Positions 41,338-51,032 are shown, counted from the stretch's first letter. The stretch: 64,000 nucleotides of DNA from Planctomycetota bacterium (GCA_029259935.1 JAJDEH010000348.1:57517-121516); one strand, 5' to 3'. The notes: generated from the sequence alone by a model not told the origin. Numbers and translations: made by a program.

Positions 41338-42479
41338 TCGGGCGACGATGCCTCGTTGTGTTGGCCACACTTTTTGTTGTGATGGTGCAAGCAGCAAGTG
41401 TGCGCGCCGATGCTCGCTCCCAAGCGACTGCTTCACTAAAACGAGCCTTGGAATTCCTGGCGACCAAGCAAGGTAAAGATGGCGGCTGGCATTCCGAAAC
41501 CTACGGTCCGATGCGACAAGGCGCGGCGATTACCGCCTTCGTTCTCTATGCGGCCAGCCATGCACCCGAGGAAATGTTGGCCGACCGTCGTGGCAAATAT
41601 CGCTTGGCCATTGAATTCTTAAAACCGGGCATCCAGGCCAAGGGCTTTGTCTGCAATCCGGACGGGACTCCCGATTTTCCCACTTACGGCAGTGCGATGA
41701 CTCTTACTGCCGCTCGGCGGCTGAAACTTGCCTTGCCACCCAAGGTGCCGCGGCAGTTGATCAAATTCCTGATCTCGGCTCAGATTGGCGAATCGAGAGA
41801 ATTCAAACCGGACAGCCCGCACTATGGCGGTTGGGATCTCATGGGAGGCCAGCGCGTGATCGGCCAGACCTCAGGCACTAATGTATCGGTCGGCCGGTTT
41901 GTCTTGGAAGCGCTCGCGGAAAGCGATCTTCCCGAAGCGAAATCCTGTTTGCGGCGCGCGGTTCGCTGGACGCGGGGGGCGCAGAACTTTCCCAAAGGCG
42001 ACGGCGGTTTTTCTTTTACGCCCGAAGCCAAATTTCAAAGCAATAAAGCGGGGCTCCTTGACGAAGATGAAGTTGGGCCCGCCACAAGGATTCGATCTTA
42101 TGGCACCACGACCTGCGACGGAATCTGTTGCTTGCTGTACAGCGGCGCGAACCCCAAGGACGAACGAGTGGTCGCGGCTGTCCGCTGGCTCGGCAAGCGG
42201 CCCAGCGTAAAAGTCGTCCCGGGCTTCGATCACTTCAAGCAGTCGACGGGCTGGGAGAAAGGGCTGCGGTATTACTATTATTCAGGCCTGGTCAAGGTAC
42301 TCCCGTTGATGGCGGAGGGTAACGCCCAATCGACCAAGGACCGATTGATAGCGCACCTCGTTTCCAAGCAGCGAAAAGACGGCAGTTGGGTCAACGATAA
42401 CGCCCGCATGCGGGAAGACGACCCCTTAATCTGCACCTCACTGGCGGTGATTGCTCTTGGGGAAATGTTGCGGCAGTAG
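41334..42479 (+). CDS. Secreted alpha-toroid repeat protein, partner of previous gene
   Basis: A 381-residue exported protein (signal peptide CLVVLATLFVVMVQAASVRA). Alpha-toroid repeats include RALEFLATKQGKDGGWHSET, RQGAAITAFVLYAAS, FPKGDGGFSFTPEA, YGTTTCDGICCLLY and HLVSKQRKDGSWVNDNARM, the last being the usual QxxDGSW repeat. It overlaps the upstream gene (ATGA), which has the same fold but a Tat leader, so the two products are exported by different routes or the Arg pair in IGRRCL is also used. The two may form a heterodimeric scaffold. A Cys pair in the ICCLLY segment is unusual. Confidence 0.74.
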   Translation: MIGRRCLVVLATLFVVMVQAASVRADARSQATASLKRALEFLATKQGKDGGWHSETYGPMRQGAAITAFVLYAASHAPEEMLADRRGKYRLAIEFLKPGIQAKGFVCNPDGTPDFPTYGSAMTLTAARRLKLALPPKVPRQLIKFLISAQIGESREFKPDSPHYGGWDLMGGQRVIGQTSGTNVSVGRFVLEALAESDLPEAKSCLRRAVRWTRGAQNFPKGDGGFSFTPEAKFQSNKAGLLDEDEVGPATRIRSYGTTTCDGICCLLYSGANPKDERVVAAVRWLGKRPSVKVVPGFDHFKQSTGWEKGLRYYYYSGLVKVLPLMAEGNAQSTKDRLIAHLVSKQRKDGSWVNDNARMREDDPLICTSLAVIALGEMLRQ

Positions 42480-42522
42480 GGGGCCAACGTCAGGCCGCAC
42501 GCTGCTGTTGCTGGGAGTAGGT

Positions 42523-42621
42523 GTAGGCCGGATCAAGCGAAGCGCTGCTCCGGCAGTCCCCGGTTTTCACCGAAATCGTGGATGCCGGAACATCGTCGCT
42601 TCGCTCCTCGGTCCGGCCTAC
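42523..42621. repeat. REP-like nested palindrome
   Basis: Outer arms GTAGGCCGGA (42523-42532) and TCCGGCCTAC (42612-42621) are perfect complements. Inner arms TCCGGCA (42549-42555) and TGCCGGA (42583-42589) pair as well, with GAAGCG/CGCTTC in between. The whole 99 bp can form one long imperfect hairpin, as REP/BIME elements do. Confidence 0.6.
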
Positions 42622-43022
42622 ATGATCTGCTCGATCTTGAAAGTGGCCTAAACGTACAATCGGCCAAGAACGACCTGCCCATCAGTGTCCGGTACACTGG
42701 CGGATTCCTTAACGGGCAGAGCCTTTTCTCCATCCGGTTCATTGGCAACGACACTGAAAGCAAGCTAGAGGAGAATCGCCGTTATAAGGAGCCTCATGTG
42801 GTCAACGCCTTCGGATTTAGGACCAGTGGAATTGTGTTGCTGGTCACCTGACTTTGGAGTGTCCCGCGCAAATAGGTGACTGGATGCAATCGCCACAAAA
42901 ACGGTGGGCGATTCTTGACGGTGTCATCGGACTACTCCAACAACGATCTTGGAGCCGCTCTGAACTATTGGGTGAATCGCCAAGCCCGCCGTCACTTTTG
43001 GTACACTGGAGTACCGAGTCGT

Positions 43023-43054
43023 TTCGCAACCAACGATGTTCGCAACCAACGATG
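43023..43054. repeat. Exact 16-bp tandem duplication
   Basis: TTCGCAACCAACGATG occurs twice in direct tandem, just upstream of the PSD1 gene. It is probably a replication slippage product, or a doubled binding site. Confidence 0.55.
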
Positions 43055-43167
43055 CTAGTGACTAGGTACAGCCCATTTCTCACTCTCGAGCGGGACCTGT
43101 CAACCGAATGGTCGCTGGCGTTTTGAAAGCCCGATTTTCGCGTTCTGGCGAGCGTGGATACAGTGCC

Positions 43168-45555
43168 ATGAAGAACTCATTCCGCAATTTATTTCCCTTG
43201 TCTGCAATCGTCTTAACGATTTGCTGGCCGATGGTCGTCTCGGCTCAAGCGACAGAGCCCGTTCGATTTAATCGCGATGTTCGCCCGTTGTTGGCGGAGA
43301 ATTGCTTCCAATGTCATGGGCCGGATGCCAAGAGCCGTGAAGCCGAATTGCGGTTGGATACGGAATCGGGGTTAACCAAGAAATTGGAAGGCGACGGGCA
43401 CACTGTGCTGGCGGGCAAGCCGCTTGCGAGCGTCTTGTTTCAACGCATTGCTTCGGCTGATCCCGACGAGCGGATGCCGCCTGCTGAAGCGGGCAGTGAA
43501 TTGACTGCGGCGCAGATCGACACGATCCGCCGGTGGATCGAACAAGGAGCCAAGTGGGAAGGCCATTGGGCTTTCCTCAAGCCCGAGCGGCCTGATCCGC
43601 CAGTGGTGGAAAGCGACGCCTGGAGTCCCGCGGCCATTGACCGGTTTATCCTAGCGCGATTGCAGGGCGAGGGGCTCCAGCCTTCCGACGATGCCGATCG
43701 AATCACTTTGATTCGCCGGCTTAGCTTCGATTTGCTGGGCCTGCCGCCGACGGCCGCCGACGCGGAAAATTTTCTGGCCGACGAAAGTGCGGCGGCTTAC
43801 GAAAAGTTGGTCGACCGCTTGCTCGATTCAGAACACTTTGGCGAACGCATGGCGATGTACTGGCTCGACCTGGTGCGCTATGCCGATTCGGGCGGCTACC
43901 ATAGCGACAACGCCATCAGCATTTCGCCTTATCGCGATTATGTGATTCACGCTTTCAACGACAACATGCCGTTTGATCAGTTTACTCGCGAACAAATTGC
44001 AGGCGACCTGCTGCCCAATCGCACGACGCGGCAACTGGTGGCTTCGGGTTACAATCGCCTGGTGAAGACCACGGAAGAAGGCGGCGCGCAGCCGCAAGAG
44101 TATTTGATCAAGATGGCGGGCGACCGGTTGCGGACCACGGCCGGCGCATGGTTGGGGATTACCATGGGCTGCGCGGAATGCCACGACCACAAATATGATC
44201 CCATCACGACCAAGGATTTTTACAGCTTCACCGCCATCTTCGCCGACGTGCAGGAAAAGGGGCACTATCGAGGTGGACGTCGCGAACCCGAGCAAATGGT
44301 TCCCAGCCGGGAGCAGGAAGCGGCATTGCTGAAGATTGACAAAGAACTGGCCTCCGTAAATCGGGAACTCAAGGAATCGGAATCCCAAGACAACGACGGC
44401 AGACGGCAAAAGCTCGAACAGCGACGTCAGGAATTGACGAGTCAGCGGGCGGCGATCGAAAAGCAGTTCACGCGAACCATGGTGACGGTTTCCACCACGC
44501 CGCGTGAAACGCGCATCCTGCCCCGCGGCAACTGGCTTGATTCTTCCGGCGAAGTTGTCGCGCCCGCGGTGCCGAGCGCGTTTGGGCAGCCGAAGGCCAG
44601 CACCGGACGGCTGTCTCGATTGGAGTTCGCCAATTGGCTTGTAGACGGTGAGAACTCGCTAACGTCGCGTGTGTTCGTCAATCGGCTGTGGGCCATGTTC
44701 TTTGGCAGCGGGATATCCAACCGCCTCGATGATCTGGGGGCTCAAGGCGAGTGGCCGACGCATCCCGAACTGCTCGACTGGTTGGCGGTCGAATTTGTCG
44801 AAAGCGGCTGGAATGTGAAGCACATGGTGAAGTTGATGGTCATGTCGCGAACCTATCGGCAGTCGTCGCTGGCCGGCGACGAATTGCGACGAGTCGATCC
44901 GGATAATCGTCTCTATGCACGCCAGTCGCGGTGGCGGATCCAAGCCGAGTCGATTCGCGACAACGGTCTGGCGGTCAGTGGCTTGCTGGTTCGGAAGATC
45001 GGCGGCCGCAGCGTCAAGCCGTATCAACCCGCCGGTTACTGGTCGCACTTGAATTTTCCCACGCGACGTTGGCAGCACGACAGCGGCGAAAGTCAGTATC
45101 GCCGCGGTTTGTATACGCATTGGCAACGGACGTTTCTGCACCCGAGTCTGCTGGCGTTCGACGCCCCGACGCGCGAGGAGTGTACCGCTCAGCGGACGAT
45201 CTCGAATACTCCCAAAGCGGCGCTCACGCTGCTGAACGATCCCACGCACGTCGAAGCAGCCCGCGTTTTTGCCACGCGAATTCTTTTGGAGGGCGGGTCC
45301 ACGGTCGCCCAGCGCATTGAGTGGGCTTGGCGGGAAGCGCTTTCGCGTCCGCCCTCGGATGCTGAAGCCAAAGTCGTCGATGAGTTGCTGCAATCTCAGC
45401 TTGAGCACTACCGAAATCACCAAGACGAAGCCGACAAGGTGCTTTCGATCGGCTTGGCCCCGCTAGCGAAAGGCGTCGAACGCACGGAAACGGCGGCTTG
45501 GACGGCGGTCGCTCGAGCGGTTTTCAATTTGAATGAATTTATCACCAGAAACTGA
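43168..45555 (+). CDS. PSD1-type protein: cytochrome c-like + DUF1549 + DUF1553
   Basis: A 795-residue exported protein (leader LFPLSAIVLTICWPMVVSAQ). A cytochrome c-like domain contains CFQCH at residues 46-50. DUF1549 follows (WSPAAIDRFILARL and SFDLLGLPPT, MYWLDLVRYADSGGY). A charged coiled-coil stretch of about 70 residues lies near residue 400, and DUF1553 occupies about 490-760 (FANWLVDGENSLTSRVFVNR, then LFGRGIS-like FFGSGIS). These proteins are a planctomycete hallmark; they pair with DUF1501 proteins and are thought to act in extracellular polysaccharide metabolism, but the reaction is unknown. The next gene, 39 bp on, is that DUF1501 partner. ATG 43168 is chosen because the signal peptide follows. 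Confidence 0.9.
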   Translation: MKNSFRNLFPLSAIVLTICWPMVVSAQATEPVRFNRDVRPLLAENCFQCHGPDAKSREAELRLDTESGLTKKLEGDGHTVLAGKPLASVLFQRIASADPDERMPPAEAGSELTAAQIDTIRRWIEQGAKWEGHWAFLKPERPDPPVVESDAWSPAAIDRFILARLQGEGLQPSDDADRITLIRRLSFDLLGLPPTAADAENFLADESAAAYEKLVDRLLDSEHFGERMAMYWLDLVRYADSGGYHSDNAISISPYRDYVIHAFNDNMPFDQFTREQIAGDLLPNRTTRQLVASGYNRLVKTTEEGGAQPQEYLIKMAGDRLRTTAGAWLGITMGCAECHDHKYDPITTKDFYSFTAIFADVQEKGHYRGGRREPEQMVPSREQEAALLKIDKELASVNRELKESESQDNDGRRQKLEQRRQELTSQRAAIEKQFTRTMVTVSTTPRETRILPRGNWLDSSGEVVAPAVPSAFGQPKASTGRLSRLEFANWLVDGENSLTSRVFVNRLWAMFFGSGISNRLDDLGAQGEWPTHPELLDWLAVEFVESGWNVKHMVKLMVMSRTYRQSSLAGDELRRVDPDNRLYARQSRWRIQAESIRDNGLAVSGLLVRKIGGRSVKPYQPAGYWSHLNFPTRRWQHDSGESQYRRGLYTHWQRTFLHPSLLAFDAPTREECTAQRTISNTPKAALTLLNDPTHVEAARVFATRILLEGGSTVAQRIEWAWREALSRPPSDAEAKVVDELLQSQLEHYRNHQDEADKVLSIGLAPLAKGVERTETAAWTAVARAVFNLNEFITRN

Positions 45556-45594
45556 GCCCGCTGCCCTAAAACACTGAATTACTGAGTGATTGCC

Positions 45595-47055
45595 ATGAAC
45601 GAATACTGCCGCCATGACCGGCTTGGGGCCGCGGAACTTGAAACCCGCAGGTCGTTTCTGGGGCAAGCTTCTTACGGTATTGGCGCGGCCGCGCTGGCGA
45701 CGTTGCTCAATCCACAAGGCGTGGGCAGTGCATGCGGAGCGGAAAATGGAATTGCGGCCGGAGTCGAGGGACTGCCGCACTTCGCCGCCAAGGCTAAACG
45801 GGTGATCTTCTTGTGCATGGCGGGCGGTCCTTCGCATTTGGAGTCGTTCGATCCCAAGCCCAAGCTGGCCGAACTGGATGGGCAACCGATGCCCAGTTCC
45901 TTTACGGCCAACCAACCGATCGCGCAGCTTCAAGGACAAAAGCTCGTTTGCCAAGCACCGCTCATCAAATTCAAACGCCATGGCAAAAGTGGACAGCAAA
46001 TCAGCGAAGTGTTTCCTCATATCGGTTCGGTGGCGGACGAGATTTGTATTCTTCGCTCACTGCACACCGACCAAATCAATCATGACCCGGCCCACACGGT
46101 GATGAACACCGGCACGTCGATTTCCGGACGGCCCAGCATGGGTTCGTGGGTGACTTACGGACTGGGCAGCCAGGCCGATGATTTACCGGGCTTTGTCGTG
46201 CTGACCAGCAAGGGCGGACGAAATCCGCAGCCGATCGCCACGCGGCAGTGGTCCAGCGGCTTACTGCCGGGCCGCTTTCAAGGCGTCGAATTCCATTCCC
46301 ACGGCGATCCGGTCCATTACCTGAATAGTCCGGCGGGAGTCGATCGCCCAGGGCAGCAGAAAGTGATCGATACCGTGACCGCTTTGAATCGCCTGCGCAA
46401 CGAAGCGGTTCGCAGTCCCGAGATCGCGACGCGGATCGCCCAGTACGAAATGGCGTTCCGAATGCAGATGAGCGTGCCGGACTTGATGGACATCTCGGAT
46501 GAATCGCAGCAAACGTTGGACATGTACGGTACCAAGGCGGCGGACGGATCGTTTGCCTACAACTGCCTGCTCGCGCGGCGGCTGGCCGAACGCGGGGTGC
46601 GATTTATCCACCTGTATCATCGTGGCTGGGATCACCACAACGACTTGGTCAAGTTCATGGGAATATGTGGCGGATTATGCGACCGTCCGACCGCGGCGCT
46701 GATCAAGGATCTCAAGCAACGCGATATGCTCAAGGATACCTTGATTATCTGGGGCGGCGAGTTCGGACGGACTCCCATGGCCCAATCGAACAAGGGCCGT
46801 GTCGGTCGCGACCATCACATGCGGGCCTTCAGCATGTTCTTATGTGGCGGCGGCGTGCGTGGCGGCATCGCTCACGGAGCGACCGATGAGTTGGGCTACA
46901 ACGCGGTTGAGGATGTCGTCCATGTCAACGATTTGCACGCCACGATGTTGCACCTGTTGGGAATCGATCATCAGCAGCTAACAGTTCGGTACCAAGGCCG
47001 AGATTTCCGGCTGACGGACGTCGCCGGTGAAGTCGTGAAACCGATTCTTGCGTAA
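45595..47055 (+). CDS. DUF1501 family Tat-exported protein
   Basis: A 486-residue protein with a twin-arginine leader (ETRRSFLGQASYGIGAAALA). The DUF1501 body begins RVIFLCMAGGPSHLESFDPK, continues LCQAPLIKFKRHGKSGQQIS-like text and VCILRSLHTDQINHDPAHT, and has an alkaline-phosphatase-superfamily end (DTLIIWGGEFGRTPM, then GRDHHMRAFSMFLCGGGVRG, then TMLHLLGIDHQ). The metal-binding Asp/His set of the sulfatase/phosphatase fold appears preserved in outline. DUF1501 proteins are co-transcribed with PSD1 proteins across planctomycetes, as here. Substrate unknown. Confidence 0.9.
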   Translation: MNEYCRHDRLGAAELETRRSFLGQASYGIGAAALATLLNPQGVGSACGAENGIAAGVEGLPHFAAKAKRVIFLCMAGGPSHLESFDPKPKLAELDGQPMPSSFTANQPIAQLQGQKLVCQAPLIKFKRHGKSGQQISEVFPHIGSVADEICILRSLHTDQINHDPAHTVMNTGTSISGRPSMGSWVTYGLGSQADDLPGFVVLTSKGGRNPQPIATRQWSSGLLPGRFQGVEFHSHGDPVHYLNSPAGVDRPGQQKVIDTVTALNRLRNEAVRSPEIATRIAQYEMAFRMQMSVPDLMDISDESQQTLDMYGTKAADGSFAYNCLLARRLAERGVRFIHLYHRGWDHHNDLVKFMGICGGLCDRPTAALIKDLKQRDMLKDTLIIWGGEFGRTPMAQSNKGRVGRDHHMRAFSMFLCGGGVRGGIAHGATDELGYNAVEDVVHVNDLHATMLHLLGIDHQQLTVRYQGRDFRLTDVAGEVVKPILA

Positions 47056-47110
47056 CGCACTCACGGTCAAGGTTCGACCGACACCGGCCTTCGAAAGGAT
47101 GTTTCGATTT

Positions 47111-48448
47111 ATGCCCACGTTTTTCAAACCGGCAACCGCGGTTTGCGTTTTGACACTGTTGATTTCCGGTTGCTCGCGGACGCCGCCGGTGGAAGAGATA
47201 TCGGTGACCAGCAGTGGCGTGTCGTCGCAGGCGGCTGATTTGAGTTTATCGGAATCCGACTGGCGTGCTTGGCGCGGTCCGCGGAGCGACGGGGTCGCTC
47301 CCGATCAGCCCTTGGCCACAACTTGGGGCGATGAAAAGAACATCCTGTGGTCGGCGGAGGTTCCTGGCCGCGGCCACGCTTCGCCTTCGATCAGCGGCGA
47401 CCTGATATTTCTGGCCACGGCGATCGATGCGGAACAGAAGCAGTTGGTGTTGGCCTTCGACCGTGCCAGCGGCGAGCAGAAATGGTCGACCGTCGTTCAC
47501 GAGGGCAACTTTCCATCTCGTCGTCAGTTGCACAAAAAGGGCAGCAATGCCAACAGCACCGTGGCTTGCGACGGCCAACACGTCTTCGCTACCTTTCTCA
47601 ATAGCGAAAAGGTGTTCGTGACGGCGTTGGATCTAGCCGGAGAAATTGTGTGGCAGAAAGAAGCGGGGCCTTTCGACTCGAAGTTCGGCTACGCGCCTTC
47701 GCCTTCGCTTTACAAATCCTACGTTGTCATCGCCGCTGATCATCGTAGCGGCGGATATCTCGCGGCTTTAGACCGTGAAAGCGGCGAGATCGCCTGGCGT
47801 AAGAGTCGGCCTCGCGTTGCTACCTACTCTTCTCCCAGAATCGCGAAGGTCGACGGGCGCGACCAACTGCTCATCAGCGGCGGCGGCAAAATCGCCAGTC
47901 ACGATCCCGCCACGGGCGACGAATTGTGGTCGTGCGATTTTTCTCCGAACGCCACTTGCGGAACCATCGTCGTCGCCGGAGATCGGATCCTTGCCAGCGG
48001 CGGCTATCCGGAGTCGGAAACGATCTGTGTGGCGGCCGATGGATCGGGAACCGAAGTTTGGAGCCATCGAGCGAAGCTTTATGAACCATCGATGGTCGTT
48101 TCCGGCGGCCACCTGTTCGCCATTACCGACAAAGGTGCTGCTTATTGCTGGTCGATCGACAGCGGTGAGGAAAAGTGGCGCCAGCGATTGAACGGAGAGT
48201 TTAGCGCTTCGCCCGTCGTCTGTAACGGGCGGGTCCATGCCTGTTCGCTGGATGGCACCACGTTCGTGTTCGAAGCGAGCCCCGACGCGTACAAGGAAAT
48301 CGCTCGAAACAAATTAGGCGACAACATCTACGCCAGCCCTGCGGTGGCTGGCGGCAAGCTGTTTTTGCGCGTCGGGCACGGCTGGCAGTCTGATCGCAAG
48401 GAGCGGCTGTACTGCATCCAGGGTCCGGAAAAGAGCGGCCGCGAATAA
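47111..48448 (+). CDS. PQQ-type beta-propeller lipoprotein
   Basis: A 445-residue protein with a lipobox (LLISGC, Cys21) and PQQ-like beta-propeller blades: DWRAWRGPRSDGVAPDQ starts the domain, then AFDRASGEQKWSTVV, ALDRESGEIAWRK, ATGDELWSCDF and SIDSGEEKWRQRL give the repeated W-type blade ends. ATG 47111 is preferred over ATG 47099 because an AAAGGA sequence lies at 47094-47099, at a workable distance only from the former. It follows the DUF1501 gene by 55 bp and probably belongs to the PSD1 operon. The propeller likely binds a partner or ligand, since PQQ-dependent catalysis is not indicated. Confidence 0.82.
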   Translation: MPTFFKPATAVCVLTLLISGCSRTPPVEEISVTSSGVSSQAADLSLSESDWRAWRGPRSDGVAPDQPLATTWGDEKNILWSAEVPGRGHASPSISGDLIFLATAIDAEQKQLVLAFDRASGEQKWSTVVHEGNFPSRRQLHKKGSNANSTVACDGQHVFATFLNSEKVFVTALDLAGEIVWQKEAGPFDSKFGYAPSPSLYKSYVVIAADHRSGGYLAALDRESGEIAWRKSRPRVATYSSPRIAKVDGRDQLLISGGGKIASHDPATGDELWSCDFSPNATCGTIVVAGDRILASGGYPESETICVAADGSGTEVWSHRAKLYEPSMVVSGGHLFAITDKGAAYCWSIDSGEEKWRQRLNGEFSASPVVCNGRVHACSLDGTTFVFEASPDAYKEIARNKLGDNIYASPAVAGGKLFLRVGHGWQSDRKERLYCIQGPEKSGRE

Positions 48449-48478
48449 GCGGTGACGGTTAGAACGTATTCTGGCAAT

Positions 48479-48519
48479 GTCGCGGGGGCACTGCCTGGAT
48501 CATACCGGCCATCCGCGAC
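48479..48519. terminator. Inverted repeat between convergent PQQ genes
   Basis: Arms GTCGCGG (48479-48485) and CCGCGAC (48513-48519) are perfect complements across a 27-base loop in the 74-bp gap between two convergent genes. No T tract is seen, so a terminator role is inferred from position. Confidence 0.3.
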
Positions 48520-48522
48520 TCA

Positions 48523-49767
48523 TCAGGTGCCGCCAATCGAATAGACGTGGGATTCCGTCCGGATGAACAGCGTTCCACCGCTTACGGCGGGTGTCGATTT
48601 CGACCGCCGGCCCAACGAAATTCGCGCCAGCAGCTCATAGTCCGCCGCCGCCGCGATCACGGATAAATTTCCGTCCAGGTCGATGCCGTAAAGTTTGCCG
48701 TCGATGCAAACTGGCGAACTAAAAAAGTTTCCGCCCACGCGTTTTTGCCAGATTGGTTGGCCGGTGGCGCAGTCCAGGCAACTAACGATGCCCTGGTCGC
48801 TCCACATGAACAGCCACTGTTTGTAAACAAGGGGCGTCGGCACGTGCGGGGCTTGCCGCGTGGTACGGAAGCGTTCGCTGACCGCGATGTCCGTGCCTAA
48901 CCCGCTAGGTTTCACCGCGACCAGCTGCCGCTTGCCGCCGACGCCGCCGCTGGTGGCGACGACCAGGTCGTCGGTCAGCACGGGTGACGCCAAGGCACGT
49001 TGTGGGTCGCGGCCAAAGACATCGATGTGCCAATTCTGTTTTCCCGTTTTCGCATCGACGCCAACGATCCCCTCATAGCAATGCGTGAAAATAATCTCGT
49101 CCGTGCGGTCGGCGGACGTCAAGACGCAAGGCGTCGCATAGCAGGCTCGCTTACCTTGACGGGGAATCTGCCAACGCGGTTTGCCCGTTTGGCGATCGAC
49201 GGCCAGCAGAAAACTGGGCTCCTTTTGATCGTGGGCAAGGATCACTAGGTCTTCATGAACGATCGGCGAAGCCGCGCCGCCCTGGCCATGCAGATACGGT
49301 CCCAGGTCGTGCTTCCAAAGCGGGTTGCCCGCATGGTCCAGCGCGATCAAGGGCGACGATTGCTTGGAATGCCATACGACATAAACAGCGTTTTCGTCGA
49401 CACAGGGAGTGCTTGACGCATAACTATTGTTCTTGTGTTTCTTGTAGCTGGCAAATTTGAATTCACGTTGCCAGTCCACGGCACCACTCTTCGTGTTGAT
49501 GCACAGCAAATATCGTGTCGCCGACTCGTCGTCGCATGAAGTGACAAAGAGCTTGTCGCCCCAAACCACCGGCGACGAATGGCCACGTCCCGGCAATTCC
49601 GCAATCCAGTTGTAGTCGTCCGCGGCCCATTTGACGGGAACGGTTTTGGCTTCGCTGATTCCCGAACCGTTGGGGCCGCGAAAACGGGTCCATTCTTGAC
49701 CATCGCCTTCATTGCAAAGGCCGGCGAGAACGAGCGTTAGCAGAATTCGGCAGATGGTTATTCGCAT
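48523..49767 (-). CDS. Secreted PQQ-type beta-propeller protein
   Basis: A 414-residue exported protein (leader ITICRILLTLVLAGLCNEGD). The propeller starts EWTRFRGPNGSGISEAK and has blades ending in NTKSGAVDWQREF, DRQTGKPRWQIP, DAKTGKQNWHID and DCATGQPIWQKR. This is the same family as the lipoprotein encoded just downstream on the other strand, but they are only distantly similar and differ in anchoring. The family (BamB/PQQ-like) is very abundant in planctomycetes. It has no visible operon partner and its stop lies 75 bp from the convergent gene. Function unknown beyond ligand or protein binding. Confidence 0.83.
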   Translation of the reverse strand: MRITICRILLTLVLAGLCNEGDGQEWTRFRGPNGSGISEAKTVPVKWAADDYNWIAELPGRGHSSPVVWGDKLFVTSCDDESATRYLLCINTKSGAVDWQREFKFASYKKHKNNSYASSTPCVDENAVYVVWHSKQSSPLIALDHAGNPLWKHDLGPYLHGQGGAASPIVHEDLVILAHDQKEPSFLLAVDRQTGKPRWQIPRQGKRACYATPCVLTSADRTDEIIFTHCYEGIVGVDAKTGKQNWHIDVFGRDPQRALASPVLTDDLVVATSGGVGGKRQLVAVKPSGLGTDIAVSERFRTTRQAPHVPTPLVYKQWLFMWSDQGIVSCLDCATGQPIWQKRVGGNFFSSPVCIDGKLYGIDLDGNLSVIAAAADYELLARISLGRRSKSTPAVSGGTLFIRTESHVYSIGGT

Positions 49768-49997
49768 GGGGGATCACGGTGAGGATGGATTGGGCGGCGG
49801 AAATTGAAAACGACATTATGAATGCGTTCCTGCCGCTTTGAAATAGCGATGGCCCGTTTTCCTGTTGCCACTCCAAGCTGGACCTTCCACGGCGCGAGCC
49901 GGTTCCCTCGAGCAAATCCAACGCGGTGTCGTTTTCTATTACAATGGCGGGATCGAATTTCTCCACCGTACCCGCACTAGGATAGATCTGTAATTCC

Positions 49998-51032
49998 ATG
50001 GACACGTTTGATTTGCTATCCCGCAGAAACTTCATCTCCGCGGGTGCCGCGGCGGCAGCGGCGCTTTCCACGCCTTCGAGCTTGTTCGGAGACTGGCGTG
50101 AGAGTCCGCGGTATCCGGACGAACGAATCAAGATTATCGACCCCAGTTTCGAGAAGTACCGTCTGTCGCTGGCCAAGGTTGAACGGATCGCGACCGGCAT
50201 GCGGTGGAGTGAAGGTCCGGTGTGGTTCGGCGACGGCCGCTTTCTGCTGTGGAGCGATATTCCCAACAACCGCATGATGAAGTGGGAAGAAGAAACCGGC
50301 GCGGTTAGCGTGTTTCGTAAACCGTCGAACCACTCCAACGGAAATACTCGCGATCGGCAAGGCCGGCTGCTAACGTGCGAACATCTCGCGCGCCGAGTCG
50401 TTCGAACGGAATACGACGGATCGATCACCACGATTGCCAGCCATTTTGAAGGCAAGCGGCTGAATTCACCTAACGACATCGTCTGCCCGTCGGACGGTTC
50501 GATCTGGTTCACCGATCCGCCGTTCGGAATACTCGGCTTCTACGAAGGTCGTCCCGCGGCGCTCGAATTGCCAACCAATGTGTATCGTTGGGATCCGAGT
50601 ACGAAGAAGCTTGCCGTGGTCGCGGGCGATATCAATCGGCCCAATGGTCTCGCATTTTCGCCCGACGAATCGAGACTGTACATTGTGGAAGCCGGACTGA
50701 AGCCCCGAGTCATTCGAGCCTACGACGTGATCGACAAGGGCACGCGTCTGGCGAACAAGCGAGTGCTGGTGAACGCCGGACCGAACGGTACGCCCGACGG
50801 CTTGCGAGTGGATGTCGACGGAAACCTGTGGGTTGGCTGGGGCATGGGCTCCGCCGGGCTGGATGGGGTGGCGATCTTCAATGCCGACGGAAAGCTGATC
50901 GGCCGCATCGATCTTCCAGAACGTTGTGGCAACGTTTGCTTTGGCGGCAAACATCGAAATCGTCTGTTCATGTGCGGCAGCACGTCGGTGTACTCCGTCT
51001 ATGTCAACACACAAGGCGCGGCCGGAGGCTGA
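49998..51032 (+). CDS. SMP-30/gluconolactonase-family protein, Tat-exported
   Basis: A 344-residue protein with a twin-arginine leader (LLSRRNFISAGAAAAAALST). The body matches the SMP-30/gluconolactonase beta-propeller: EGPVWFGDGRFLLWSDIPNN carries the metal-binding Glu, RLNSPNDIVCPSDGSIWFTD holds the Asn ligand, and INRPNGLAFSPDESRLYIVE with DGLRVDVDGNLWVGW contain the following conserved Asn and Asp. These residues would bind a divalent metal for lactone hydrolysis, so a sugar-lactonase is likely. A long antisense frame spans its first half and is regarded as chance. The start fits the leader; no strong ribosome site precedes it. Confidence 0.88.
   Translation: MDTFDLLSRRNFISAGAAAAAALSTPSSLFGDWRESPRYPDERIKIIDPSFEKYRLSLAKVERIATGMRWSEGPVWFGDGRFLLWSDIPNNRMMKWEEETGAVSVFRKPSNHSNGNTRDRQGRLLTCEHLARRVVRTEYDGSITTIASHFEGKRLNSPNDIVCPSDGSIWFTDPPFGILGFYEGRPAALELPTNVYRWDPSTKKLAVVAGDINRPNGLAFSPDESRLYIVEAGLKPRVIRAYDVIDKGTRLANKRVLVNAGPNGTPDGLRVDVDGNLWVGWGMGSAGLDGVAIFNADGKLIGRIDLPERCGNVCFGGKHRNRLFMCGSTSVYSVYVNTQGAAGG

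Larger units (their letters stand above)
42480..43167. other. Intergenic region with nested palindrome and tandem repeat
   Basis: 688 bp. The left part carries a REP-like nested palindrome (42523-42621). The middle contains GGTACACTGG twice (about 42700 and 43000) and the right part a 16-bp tandem duplication (43023-43054). Short frames have no ribosome sites. The promoter of the PSD1 operon is expected near 43060-43160. Confidence 0.5.

Noticed and set aside
42582..42851. 89-codon frame in the gap before the PSD1 gene
   Set aside because: Its first part lies in the nested palindrome and the remainder shows no protein-like pattern.
49709..50512. 267-codon minus-strand frame
   Set aside because: Antisense to the SMP-30 gene and overlapping the start of the PQQ gene; no motif or ribosome site.
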